The notes under the pieces: model-generated | Databases searched by the model: none | Seen by the model: only the letters and a program-made list of their open reading frames with translations | Told to the model about the DNA's origin: nothing | Part shown: positions 1 through 7,969 of the stretch, piece after piece | Layout: every line of letters starts with the position of its first letter | How positions within the stretch are numbered: the stretch's first letter is position 1 | Position numbers and translations under genes: made by a program | Origin: Anoxybacillus amylolyticus | Lineage (GTDB): Bacteria; Bacillota; Bacilli; Bacillales; Anoxybacillaceae | DNA: 64,000 nucleotides | Direction: 5' to 3' | Assembly (NCBI RefSeq): GCF_001634285.1 | Contig: NZ_CP015438.1 | Coordinates: 2,368,001 to 2,432,000 of the forward strand

Positions 1-566
1 TCCCATCGCTCCGTTGTCGATAATAACGTAAATCCGCCGCCAAACGGCACCGTCCATTCCCAAAACGGCTTTTCCTCCGGCGCATAACGCGCTAATACAT
101 AGCGAATCGATCCGCCATGCGTCACAATGGCAATATGCGAAGCCGAACGCTGTTTCGCAAGCGCAATCGTTTCCGTCAGCGCTTTTTCGATTCTCGCTTG
201 AAACTCGCGATAATGCTCCCCATTGGGCGGTGCAACACCAAACGGGGAATCGAGCCATTTTCTATACTCTTCTACTTCTTTCAACTCCGCATACGTTTTT
301 CCTTCCCAATCGCCAAAATTTATTTCGCGCCAAGCGCTTCGTTCATATACAGGAAGCGTTTCTGCAAATAAGAGGCGACACGTTTGTCGGCATCGCTGCA
401 AATCGCTCGTGACGACGAAATCAGGCGAACACGTAACGGAAACGCTCCGAAGCCGAGCAATTTCCCGTTCTAAAAGCGGCACATCCGAAAAACCGATGTA
501 CCGCTTTTCTTCGTTTTCCTTTGTTATGCCGTGACGAACGAACGTAACAGCCAAATGAGAAACCAT
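1..566 (-). CDS. cobC: histidine phosphatase family protein, probable alpha-ribazole phosphatase (partial)
   Basis: The gene runs off the left edge, so only about 188 N-terminal codons are seen. Near the N-terminus is the RHG phosphohistidine signature and near the visible end THGGSIR, the second catalytic His of the phosphoglycerate mutase-like superfamily. The ATG at 566 has a GGAGGG ribosome binding site and lies 43 bases inside the 3' end of cobS, so it is translationally coupled. Placement last in a cobalamin operon makes alpha-ribazole-5'-phosphate phosphatase, which completes the lower ligand, the most likely role. The superfamily has many substrates, so the specific activity is inferred from context. 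Confidence 0.8.
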   Translation of the reverse strand, partial: MVSHLAVTFVRHGITKENEEKRYIGFSDVPLLEREIARLRSVSVTCSPDFVVTSDLQRCRQTCRLLFAETLPVYERSAWREINFGDWEGKTYAELKEVEEYRKWLDSPFGVAPPNGEHYREFQARIEKALTETIALAKQRSASHIAIVTHGGSIRYVLARYAPEEKPFWEWTVPFGGGFTLLSTTERW

Positions 567-1294
567 AGCCATCCCTCCGTTCCTTCGACAAAGGCGCCGA
601 GCATATCGCCAGTAATGCCGCCAAATTGCCGCTCATAAAACGACCGCGCACTAAGCCAACTAAAAACGGCACCAAGCGCAAGCACTATCGTTTCGACCGG
701 ACGAATGGCAACAAAGCTGGCTATTCCTATACTTAACAAAAAGATAATAAAACGTGCATCGCTTTTCGTCACATGTTCGCGAAACGCCGCCGCCATCCCT
801 GTCGGTTTTGCCAACTTTCCATACAGCAATAAAAGCGACATGAACGACCGGGAAAAAAACGGAATAGCGATAAAGACAATCGGCACTACATGTCCGATTG
901 TTTCATAGAAAAAAACGAAGCGAAATGAAAGAAGAAAAATAATCGATAAGACCGCAAATGCTCCAACGCGCGAATCTTTCATAATGTCAAGTCGCCGCTC
1001 TTTATCCCGATACGAAAAAAAAGCATCGCTAACGTCCATCCAGCCATCCGCATGCAAGCCCCCCGATAAAAAAATCGAAAAAAACAAAAGAAAAAGAGCA
1101 AGAAATAATGGCGAAACCGATGTTTGTAAAAAAAGCCAATAAACAAGCGCCTGTACGCTACCAACCACTAACCCGACAACAGGAAACATCCGAACCGACC
1201 AGCGCGCCGTTTTTTCTTCCCACGTCACTTCTTTCCCAAGGGGGAAAACGGTTAAAAACTGAAGTGCCAAACATAGTCCATGCCATATCATCAT
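524..1294 (-). CDS. cobS: adenosylcobinamide-GDP ribazoletransferase (cobalamin synthase)
   Basis: A 256-residue, strongly hydrophobic protein of the CobS family, which joins adenosylcobinamide-GDP to alpha-ribazole to give adenosylcobalamin at the membrane. The N-terminus (LALQFLTVFPLG) and the internal GGLHADGWMD segment, carrying the conserved acidic residues, are typical, as is the C-terminal GGITGDMLGA stretch. The start ATG overlaps the cobU stop as ATGA, and an AAGGGGG ribosome binding site lies inside the cobU end. The length matches the family. The identification rests on motifs and operon position. Confidence 0.93.
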   Translation of the reverse strand: MMIWHGLCLALQFLTVFPLGKEVTWEEKTARWSVRMFPVVGLVVGSVQALVYWLFLQTSVSPLFLALFLLFFSIFLSGGLHADGWMDVSDAFFSYRDKERRLDIMKDSRVGAFAVLSIIFLLSFRFVFFYETIGHVVPIVFIAIPFFSRSFMSLLLLYGKLAKPTGMAAAFREHVTKSDARFIIFLLSIGIASFVAIRPVETIVLALGAVFSWLSARSFYERQFGGITGDMLGAFVEGTEGWLWFLIWLLRSFVTA

Positions 1295-1851
1295 AAAAAA
1301 TTATCCCCCTTTTTCACAATCAGGATGCCATGTTGCACAACGATCGCGGATGAAGCAACGCGAACGACTTGCTGATGAAGCCAGCCGAGCATTTTCATAA
1401 AATGATATGTTCCTATGTCTTGCAACACACCGCCCGAAAATAGTTCGTTGGAGACGATGACGACCGCCTTAGCAACGGCAGAAAGTTCGTTTATTGTTGC
1501 GAAAATATCGTCCGCTTTTCGCCGACAATACGATTCCTTTTCCCAACCTTGTTCAGCAAACAATTCGTTTGCGACCCAATTCGTCAAACAATCGAGCAAA
1601 ACGACATCTTCTGTACAAACCTTTCCAATCAGTTCATGCACGTTACGCGGCTGTTCCCACGTCACCCATTCGACCGGCTGTAGACGTCGAGCTTGTTGGT
1701 GGCAAATGACGCGTTCGCGCATTTCGTCATCGGTCACGTTTGCTGTCGCGATGTAATGAATCGTGCTCGTTGGCGAAGCAAGCGAACGGACGGTGCGCTC
1801 CGCTATTCCACTTTTTCCGCTCCGTACACCACCGCTAATAAAAATTACCAT
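1291..1851 (-). CDS. cobU: adenosylcobinamide kinase / adenosylcobinamide-phosphate guanylyltransferase
   Basis: The bifunctional enzyme phosphorylates adenosylcobinamide and transfers GMP to it, activating the nucleotide loop end. A P-loop (GGVRSGKS) sits at about residues 7-14, and the VVLLDCLTNWVAN segment around residue 90 is characteristic. A GTG three codons further out would give a longer form, but it forms part of the AAGGTGG ribosome binding site, so the ATG at 1851 is preferred. The start overlaps cobD by 7 bases and the end overlaps cobS by 4. About 186 residues, normal for the family. Confidence 0.93.
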   Translation of the reverse strand: MVIFISGGVRSGKSGIAERTVRSLASPTSTIHYIATANVTDDEMRERVICHQQARRLQPVEWVTWEQPRNVHELIGKVCTEDVVLLDCLTNWVANELFAEQGWEKESYCRRKADDIFATINELSAVAKAVVIVSNELFSGGVLQDIGTYHFMKMLGWLHQQVVRVASSAIVVQHGILIVKKGDNFL

Positions 1852-2918
1852 GTTTGCCACCTTGTAAGAGAAGATACTAGCTGATCATTTTCTTCCGTTG
1901 TTTTCACCGCCAAGCGCAAATAGCGGCCGTTTAATCCTTGAAAGTTTAATGTATGGCGCGGGACAATTCCTTCCTTTAATAAGCCGTACAAAAGCGGTTC
2001 CACTGGCTTGTTTAGCGGACGAAGCAAATAAAAATTAGCAACCGACGGAGAAACATAATATCCTGCTTCCCGCAAGATCGACGTCACCCGTTGCCGTTCG
2101 CTTGCAATCATCGAACGCGTATGCCTCACAAATTCACGCATTGGCAAAAAATGCAGCGCTAACTGTTGCGCCAATTGACTTACACTCCACGCCGGCTGCA
2201 ACGCCTTTAGTTTTTCGACAATCGTTTCATTCGCTGCTACATACCCGACGCGCGCCCCCGCTAAATGATAAATTTTTGTTAACGAACGAACGACAATGAG
2301 ATGAGGAAACGATGAAATCCATGGCAATGTTGTATATCCCCCATCCCAAAAATGATAAAACGCTTCATCGATGACAACAAATTTCCTACGCTCATCCGCC
2401 GCTTGCACTAACGTATAAAGCGATTCTTTCTCCATTGCCGTACCGGTCGGGTTGTTCGGCTGGCAAAGAAATAGTACGTCGACTTGTTCGAGTAAATCCA
2501 ATAGCGCCGACAATTCATGCCTCCAGCTGCTTTCTTCCGTCGAAACGAGAGATTGTACAGGGCAGCCATTGGCTAGGCACGACCGGCGATATTCTGAAAA
2601 CGTCGGCTCTACTATGCCGACACGTTTCCCGGAAAATAATCGGGCGAGTAAATCAATGCATTGCGATGCCCCGTTTCCGACAAAAATGTGCTGTTCGGAA
2701 AGCTGTTCTGTCTGGGCAAGCGCGCGGATTAGTTCTTCTGCCTCTGAATCGGGATATTCGCTTGCCCAGCGACAAAAATCGGCTTGCGTCGGCCAAAGCG
2801 CAAGCGGCAACGTATACGGATTCGTATTCACGCTAAAATCAAGCACCCGTTCAGGAAGCGGTAACCCGGTTGTTTCATAGAAACGGTGTGGATTTGCTCC
2901 ATGCAATGGCCAATTCAA
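1845..2918 (-). CDS. cobD: L-threonine-O-3-phosphate decarboxylase (PLP-dependent)
   Basis: A 357-residue class I/II aminotransferase-fold protein beginning HGANPHRFYETTG, as CobD proteins do. It should make (R)-1-amino-2-propanol O-2-phosphate, the linker CbiB attaches to the corrin ring. The PLP lysine is seen in RSLTKIYHLAGAR at about residue 215, and the DFSVNTNPY motif lies near the N-terminus. The closest alternative family, histidinol-phosphate aminotransferase, is less likely given the cobalamin neighbours. It overlaps cbiB by 44 bases and cobU by 7, consistent with one polycistronic message. Confidence 0.9.
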   Translation of the reverse strand: MNWPLHGANPHRFYETTGLPLPERVLDFSVNTNPYTLPLALWPTQADFCRWASEYPDSEAEELIRALAQTEQLSEQHIFVGNGASQCIDLLARLFSGKRVGIVEPTFSEYRRSCLANGCPVQSLVSTEESSWRHELSALLDLLEQVDVLFLCQPNNPTGTAMEKESLYTLVQAADERRKFVVIDEAFYHFWDGGYTTLPWISSFPHLIVVRSLTKIYHLAGARVGYVAANETIVEKLKALQPAWSVSQLAQQLALHFLPMREFVRHTRSMIASERQRVTSILREAGYYVSPSVANFYLLRPLNKPVEPLLYGLLKEGIVPRHTLNFQGLNGRYLRLAVKTTEENDQLVSSLTRWQTW

Positions 2919-3846
2919 CGATCATCCCCCCTATTAACAGCAGCACAACAAACACAAACAACGTTCGCCACATTACCGAAACCGCTTGGCGAATATGTTC
3001 TTTTGTTAGCGTGTGCACCGCATCGCCAATTTTCGGGCGCTCGGATATGACCCCTCGATATGTATTCGTTCCGCCAAGCTGCACGCCTAAAATCGCAGCC
3101 ATCGCCGCTTCTCCCCAGCCGCTGTTCGGGCTTGGGTGCTTACGGGCATCGCGCAATAGTAGCCGCGCGTGGCGGCGGAGCGAACGGCTATTTGCTAACA
3201 GCATCACCCATGCCGTCAACCGAGCAGGCACGTAATTGAGCACGTCGTCTAGCCGCGCCGATGCCCAGCCAAATTCGCGGTACATTTCGTTTTTATATCC
3301 GAGCATCGAATCGCACGTATTGACCGCCCGATACAAAAGAGCAAGCGGCGCGCCGCCGATGAGCGCATAAAAAAGCGGAGCGGTAACCCCGTCGCTTGTA
3401 TTTTCCGCCACCGTTTCCACGCAGGCGCGCACCATTTCCGGCTCATTGAGCGTTTCGGTATCGCGTCCGACGATCATGCCTAATTCTTGCCGCGCCTTTT
3501 GGATATCGCCATTTTCAAGTGGGTCAAGGACGTTCCACGCCGCTTCTTGTAAACTTTTTGCCGCGATTGTCGTAAAAATGCACACCGCTTCGACGATGAC
3601 ACCAACTACCGGCGATAGCTGATAGCTTAGCGAAATAAGTGCATAGCTAAACGAGAAAACGGTGCCGATGACGACCATTACTGCCAAAATTCCTTTCCAC
3701 CGCCGAGCCCGTCCTTTATTGAGATGACGATCAAGCGCGGCAATTAGCGCTCCCATCGCTCGCACCGGATGTGGCAACGAGCGCGGATCTCCAATAAACG
3801 TATCGAGGAAGACTGCACCAACCATCGCATATAAATGGTAAATCAT
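2875..3846 (-). CDS. cbiB: adenosylcobinamide-phosphate synthase
   Basis: A 323-residue multi-spanning membrane protein of the CbiB/CobD family that couples adenosylcobyric acid to aminopropanol phosphate. Typical features are the N-terminal DTFIGDPRSLPHPVRAMG region and the ENTSDGVTAPLFYALIGG segment near residue 145. In a salvage setting it re-attaches the linker to the cobyric acid released by the CbiZ domain encoded just upstream. Its start ATG overlaps the btuD-cbiZ stop (ATGA), and its end runs 44 bases into cobD. Confidence 0.93.
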   Translation of the reverse strand: MIYHLYAMVGAVFLDTFIGDPRSLPHPVRAMGALIAALDRHLNKGRARRWKGILAVMVVIGTVFSFSYALISLSYQLSPVVGVIVEAVCIFTTIAAKSLQEAAWNVLDPLENGDIQKARQELGMIVGRDTETLNEPEMVRACVETVAENTSDGVTAPLFYALIGGAPLALLYRAVNTCDSMLGYKNEMYREFGWASARLDDVLNYVPARLTAWVMLLANSRSLRRHARLLLRDARKHPSPNSGWGEAAMAAILGVQLGGTNTYRGVISERPKIGDAVHTLTKEHIRQAVSVMWRTLFVFVVLLLIGGMIVELAIAWSKSTPFL

Positions 3847-5318
3847 CGGCGCTCCCCTTTCCGCTTTTCATAGTTTCGTAACGCATTTATCGTCGCTTCA
3901 TATACCGCGCGGCCAATTGCTTTCCCGAGTGCGGTTGCCGACCCTGCATAGGCGTATTCTCTCCCTGTTTGCGAAGCGGCGATGGCAATACAGTCGGTCG
4001 ATGTTCCAGTAGCGAACGTGTTCGTCACTGGATCGAGCACCCCTTCGTCGCTTAACGCCTTCGTTTTCGCTTCCGTTGCCGTCATGACTGCCTGTACGAA
4101 CGCCGCATCTGTCAACATCCCGTCAATGAAAATCATCGTATTAATCGTGCCGACCGACGAAGAAACGTTTTGTTGCCATGCTTTCGTGACATCGACCGCA
4201 TTGCCGACACCGGCGGTGACTATCGCACATAATGAAACTTCTAAATCTTTTTCATACACAATGGACGCATCTTCCACATGTACGGCGGTCATCATGCCAA
4301 TCGTTTGTTGCACATCAAATGAGCGCTCACGCAAATATTGTTTCATTTCCGCTTCGGGGTCACTAGAAGTGTATTGCTTCGGCACGTGGCGATTAACAAA
4401 ATAACGCGCCCATTGAACCCCAGCGCCAACGACGGCAGAAGAAAGCACTTTAAACGGCGTTTTCGTTGTGACTACGAGCTGTTCACTCGTTGTTGTCATG
4501 GTAAGTGATGCCAATCCTTCGCTCATATGCTTTACGTGTGGCAAAAACGTCAATAGCGGCGCAGGCAGTACGGGATGGGCTTGCCGGCGCACCGCGACGT
4601 GAAATACGTGCTCCATCGTCGTTTCTTCTATCAGCTCGCTAGGCGTACCGTTCGCCGCCACATGTCCTTCATGAAGCAACAAAAGACGGTCGCAGTAGAG
4701 GCTTGCTAAATGGAGGTCATGAAAAATCGCGACGACCGTCAACCGCTTTTCATTCGTCCATTGCTTCAACTCATTGAGTAAACGCACTTGTTGGGCGATG
4801 TCCATATGATTGGTCGGCTCATCTAGAAGCAATACTTTCGGCTCTTGGGCAAGCGCCCGTGCCAAATAGACCCTCTGGCGTTCGCCGCCGCTTAATTGGT
4901 CGATTGGCTGCTGCTGCTTAGCAAGCAACCCGGTTTTTGCCAACGCTTCTTGAACGGCTCGTTCGTCTTCTTCTGTCCATTTCGGCAGTAGTCCGCGCTG
5001 ATGAGCGTAGCGCCCAAGCTCTACCGTTTCTTTTACCGTATAGCCAAACGCTGCCTCCACGCTTTGCGGCAAAACGGCAACGACGCGCGCCAATTGTTTT
5101 GGTGAAAAGGAAACAAGCGGCATGTCGTTCAATGCAATTGCTCCTTCTTGCAACGGAAGTTCCTTGCTTAATAGTTTTAATAACGTCGTTTTTCCGCTTC
5201 CGTTTGGTCCTAAAATACCGAAAAACTCCCCTTGCTCAACGGCAAACGATACACGATGCAGCACTTGTTTTGTTCCATACCGATACGACAATTCGTTTAC
5301 TCGTAGCATTTTGCTCAC
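3843..5318 (-). CDS. btuD-cbiZ: cobalamin ABC transporter ATPase fused to adenosylcobinamide amidohydrolase (BtuD-CbiZ)
   Basis: A 491-residue two-domain protein. Residues 1 to about 255 form an ABC ATPase: Walker A GPNGSGKTT near 36, Q-loop, signature LSGGERQR near 143, Walker B VLLLDEPTNH near 162, and an H-loop. Residues about 265-485 match CbiZ, the amidohydrolase that cuts the aminopropanol side chain of imported pseudo-cobamides or cobinamide to give cobyric acid, with a conserved VTAGVGNAVD-type segment and a C-terminal TGTSTDC region. The fusion links uptake to remodelling. It is coupled to btuC and cbiB by 4-base overlaps. Whether the domains are processed apart cannot be seen. Confidence 0.92.
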   Translation of the reverse strand: MSKMLRVNELSYRYGTKQVLHRVSFAVEQGEFFGILGPNGSGKTTLLKLLSKELPLQEGAIALNDMPLVSFSPKQLARVVAVLPQSVEAAFGYTVKETVELGRYAHQRGLLPKWTEEDERAVQEALAKTGLLAKQQQPIDQLSGGERQRVYLARALAQEPKVLLLDEPTNHMDIAQQVRLLNELKQWTNEKRLTVVAIFHDLHLASLYCDRLLLLHEGHVAANGTPSELIEETTMEHVFHVAVRRQAHPVLPAPLLTFLPHVKHMSEGLASLTMTTTSEQLVVTTKTPFKVLSSAVVGAGVQWARYFVNRHVPKQYTSSDPEAEMKQYLRERSFDVQQTIGMMTAVHVEDASIVYEKDLEVSLCAIVTAGVGNAVDVTKAWQQNVSSSVGTINTMIFIDGMLTDAAFVQAVMTATEAKTKALSDEGVLDPVTNTFATGTSTDCIAIAASQTGREYAYAGSATALGKAIGRAVYEATINALRNYEKRKGERR

Positions 5319-6355
5319 GTCTTTCTTTTAAAAAATAAATAGGCAAATAAAGGCGCACCAATTAATGCCGTAATAACACCAATCGGTAACTCCCGCGGTG
5401 AAATGATTGTCCTCGCCACTAAATCGGCCAGCACTAAAAACGCCCCTCCATACAAAAGCGATAACGGCAAAAGCAAGCGGTGGTTCGGTCCGATAATAAG
5501 CCGAACGATATGGGGGACGACGAGCCCAACAAACCCGATCGCTCCAGAAACGGCAACTGCCGCCCCTGTCAATAGCGATGCGCCAACTAAAATAGCAAGT
5601 TTTCGTTTCTCCACGTCGACACCAATATGTGCCGCAACCGCTTCCCCAAACGAAAACGCATTTAATTCACGAAGATGGACGATTAATAAAGCACTTCCTA
5701 TTAGAAAAAAAGGTGCAATCATCAGCGTGTACTTCCAACCGCGCATTGCAACACTTCCCATTAGCCAGCCAATCACTTGGCGCAGTTCCTCGCCTGATAA
5801 CGCAATCATTAACGAAATAAGGGCGCTAAAAAAGGCGCTGAAAATAATCCCCGTTAGTATAATCGTTTCAATCGACAACCGGCGATCTACTTTTCTTGCA
5901 AATAAAAGCACGAGAAAAAGGGTAGCAAGACCAAATGCGACGCTGACAAACGGTAATGTAAACGTTCCAAAAAAAGGAATTTGCCAATGGAAAAACAGCA
6001 CGAGAACCGCGCCGACGGAAGCGCCGGACGACACACCAAGCGTGTATGGATCTGCCAACGGATTTTTCAGCAACCCTTGAAAAGCTGCGCCGGCAAGCGA
6101 GAGTGCTGCCCCGACAAAAAAGGCAAGAACGACGCGCGGCAAGCGAATCGCTAAAACGATTTGCACAAGGTTGTCTGGAATATTATGTTTACTAATCATT
6201 CCTATTTGCGACAAAAAAATCTCGATAATAGTAGAAAAGGGAATCGATAGAGCGCCTATCGATATCCCTAATAGTATCGCAAACGCTGCCGCAAAAGCAG
6301 CGCCCGCATAAATCATCGTATTATTTAAAGACGTCTGGATAAATGACTTTCGCAA
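5315..6355 (-). CDS. btuC: cobalamin ABC transporter permease (FecCD family)
   Basis: A 346-residue polytopic membrane protein of the FecCD/BtuC family, the transmembrane half of the B12 importer. Diagnostic pieces are RLPRVVLAFFVGAALSLAGAA near residue 70, then NPLADPYTLGVSSGA, and a late GFVGLVVPHIVR, all standard for this family. The likely start is a TTG at 6355, with GAGG five bases upstream; an internal ATG 13 codons later would also leave the first helix. It overlaps btuF by 35 bases and the ATPase gene by 4. Confidence 0.93.
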   Translation of the reverse strand: MRKSFIQTSLNNTMIYAGAAFAAAFAILLGISIGALSIPFSTIIEIFLSQIGMISKHNIPDNLVQIVLAIRLPRVVLAFFVGAALSLAGAAFQGLLKNPLADPYTLGVSSGASVGAVLVLFFHWQIPFFGTFTLPFVSVAFGLATLFLVLLFARKVDRRLSIETIILTGIIFSAFFSALISLMIALSGEELRQVIGWLMGSVAMRGWKYTLMIAPFFLIGSALLIVHLRELNAFSFGEAVAAHIGVDVEKRKLAILVGASLLTGAAVAVSGAIGFVGLVVPHIVRLIIGPNHRLLLPLSLLYGGAFLVLADLVARTIISPRELPIGVITALIGAPLFAYLFFKRKT

Positions 6356-7280
6356 GTTCCTCTACTCCTTCGACAAGGCGTGGACCTGGGCGCGATACTA
6401 AATCAGAGTTGACGTCATACACTCGCTTGTTTTTAATCGCCGGAACGTCTTTCCAAGCCGGACGGGCCAATACTTGGTTGACGGCATCTTTCACATAGTA
6501 GCCGTATGTCGTAATAATGACGTCTGGGTTTAGCGCAACCGCTTTTTCTTCGGTGAACATCGGCCAGCCTTCTTGGTCGCCGGCTACGTTTTTCGCTTGG
6601 ATCGCTTGTAACATATCGTCAATAAACGTTCCTTTTCCTGCTGTATAAATTTCCGGCGCTGGCGATACTTCTACCCATACTTTCACTGGCTGTTTTACGT
6701 TTTTCGCTTTTTCTTTGATTTCTTCTAGCTTCGTCTTCATATGATCGACAATTTCTTTTGCTTTTTCAGTCGTGCCAGTTGCTTTGCCAACTAATTCAAT
6801 CGAATGATACACATCATCAAATGATTTCGCGTCATTGACAACAAGTACTGCAATACCTGCGTCTTTTAGCTGCTTGAGCCCGTCTTTCGAGTTATGGGCG
6901 CTCGACGCGTGGGCGAGTACTAAGTCTGGTTTCAAGGAAATAATTTTTTCGACATTAAACTCCATGCCACCAATTTTTTCTTTGTTTTTCACATCTTCTG
7001 GATAGTTGTCAAAATCGCTCACGCCAACAATTTTATCCCCTAATCCTAGTTCGTACGCAATCTCTGTGTTGCTTGGAATGAGGGATACAATTTTTTTCGG
7101 CTCGGCTTTAATCGTCACGTCTTCTCCAAGACCGTCTTTCACGGTGACTGGAAATGCCGCTTTCGTTTCTTGTTTTGCATTCGATTCACTCGTTTTGCTT
7201 GTGTCGTTGCTGCACGCCGCAATCATGCCGAACGTCAGCAAAAAAACAACGAGCAGCGCGTAATGCTTCCACTGTTTCAT
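6321..7280 (-). CDS. btuF: cobalamin ABC transporter substrate-binding lipoprotein
   Basis: A 319-residue lipoprotein: a basic hydrophobic signal ends in a lipobox (MIAAC) with Cys near residue 21, followed by a Ser/Lys linker and a class III periplasmic-binding fold (ERVVSLIPSNTEI-like stretch, then GWPMFTEEKAVALNPD). It captures cobalamin or cobinamide and delivers it to BtuC. The ATG at 7280 has an AGGAGGAG ribosome binding site; a longer reading frame exists upstream but runs into the leader. First gene of the riboswitch-controlled operon. Specificity comes from the riboswitch and neighbours, since sequence alone could also fit iron siderophore binding. Confidence 0.92.
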   Translation of the reverse strand: MKQWKHYALLVVFLLTFGMIAACSNDTSKTSESNAKQETKAAFPVTVKDGLGEDVTIKAEPKKIVSLIPSNTEIAYELGLGDKIVGVSDFDNYPEDVKNKEKIGGMEFNVEKIISLKPDLVLAHASSAHNSKDGLKQLKDAGIAVLVVNDAKSFDDVYHSIELVGKATGTTEKAKEIVDHMKTKLEEIKEKAKNVKQPVKVWVEVSPAPEIYTAGKGTFIDDMLQAIQAKNVAGDQEGWPMFTEEKAVALNPDVIITTYGYYVKDAVNQVLARPAWKDVPAIKNKRVYDVNSDLVSRPGPRLVEGVEELAKVIYPDVFK

Positions 7281-7312
7281 AGTTTCTCCTCCTGTATGTA
7301 TGGTGTGAAAAT

Positions 7313-7343
7313 GAAAAACGCTCACCTCGGACGAAGTGAGCGG
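7313..7343 (-). terminator. intrinsic terminator of the cobalamin riboswitch
   Basis: On the minus strand a stem CGCTCACTTCG/CGAGGTGAGCG is followed at once by TTTTTC. It sits between the aptamer and the btuF ribosome binding site, the expected place for the expression platform of a transcription-attenuating switch. Confidence 0.8.
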
Positions 7344-7414
7344 GAAACGACATCATGCGGACATACTACATTGCCGTTTCGCCATCTCACTCCCCGAAGA
7401 TAGGAAACTAACGC

Positions 7415-7590
7415 AAAAAAGGCAGGTCTACTGACTCATGCTTCCTCCTACTTTGAACCTTCCCATACGACCTTGCCGTACAGTGGTGATTTCATTTCGT
7501 CTGCATTTACAGTTGCGGGGACAGCTCTGGACTTGCACCAGATTCCCTATTAAGTCTTTGTGACACCTTTTTTGCCTTGTATGCAATTGA
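7415..7590 (-). promoter_or_regulatory. cobalamin (adenosylcobalamin) riboswitch
   Basis: On the minus strand the leader carries the conserved blocks of the cobalamin element in order: GGTGCAAGTCC, CCCCGCAACTGT, an ACCACTG box, GGGAAGG, and the closing AGTCAGTAGACCTGCC. It lies directly upstream of btuF with a terminator hairpin between, so high coenzyme B12 should stop transcription of the whole salvage operon. Confidence 0.96.
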
Positions 7591-7608
7591 ATTTTTCGAA
7601 CAATTATA

Positions 7609-7637
7609 ATATTAAAGGAAGAAGCGTGGTTTGGCAA
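7609..7637 (-). promoter_or_regulatory. probable sigma-A promoter of the cobalamin operon
   Basis: On the minus strand TTGCCA (7632-7637) and TAATAT (7609-7614) are spaced by 17 bases, just upstream of the riboswitch. A perfect TATAAT overlaps slightly downstream at 7603-7608. Assigned by pattern and position only. Confidence 0.5.
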
Positions 7638-7735
7638 TCCATTATTTATAGCAAAAAAACAAAGAAAATTATGATTTTTTCACTTCCCTTTTAATGGTAT
7701 TTTATGGTATGATAATGAAAAAGGAGGAGAAGTTC

Positions 7736-7921
7736 ATGGGCTGGATTATCCTTATGGGCAGCTTGCTTATTTCCGGCTTTCTGATCGATCGAATCGCGAA
7801 AAAGCGCAACATCCAAATGAATCCAAAAGAAGGAGCGAAAAACGCCACCGACGCAGAACGAATTTACGTCGAAACATACTTGCATCAGCAGCGCGAAACG
7901 AATAGTCATCCTTACGTATAA
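7736..7921 (+). CDS. small single-span membrane protein, function unknown
   Basis: A 61-residue protein starting at the ATG after an excellent AAGGAGGAG site at 7721-7729; an earlier in-frame ATG at 7694 lacks such a site. The first 20 residues form a hydrophobic segment (WIILMGSLLISGFLID) followed by a charged cytoplasmic tail with KKR, so it is probably membrane anchored by its N-terminus. It is alone on the plus strand between two minus-strand operons and ends at a strong hairpin. I do not recognise the family; similar short anchored proteins are common in Bacillaceae. Confidence 0.7.
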   Translation: MGWIILMGSLLISGFLIDRIAKKRNIQMNPKEGAKNATDAERIYVETYLHQQRETNSHPYV

Positions 7922-7928
7922 AACAAGA

Positions 7929-7962
7929 CTGCCCCCACAACGCACATGCGTTGTGGGGGCAG
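7929..7962. terminator. perfect bidirectional terminator hairpin
   Basis: A 15-base perfect inverted repeat (CTGCCCCCACAACGC and its complement) around a short centre. It lies between the convergent small membrane gene and resE and should stop transcription from both sides; the minus-strand copy is followed by TCTTGTTTT. Confidence 0.85.
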
Positions 7963-7969
7963 CCCCATT

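Noticed and set aside
421-681. 86-codon frame across the cobS/cobC junction
   Set aside because: Overlaps both real genes in another frame; the phosphatase frame with RHG and THGG motifs is the true one.
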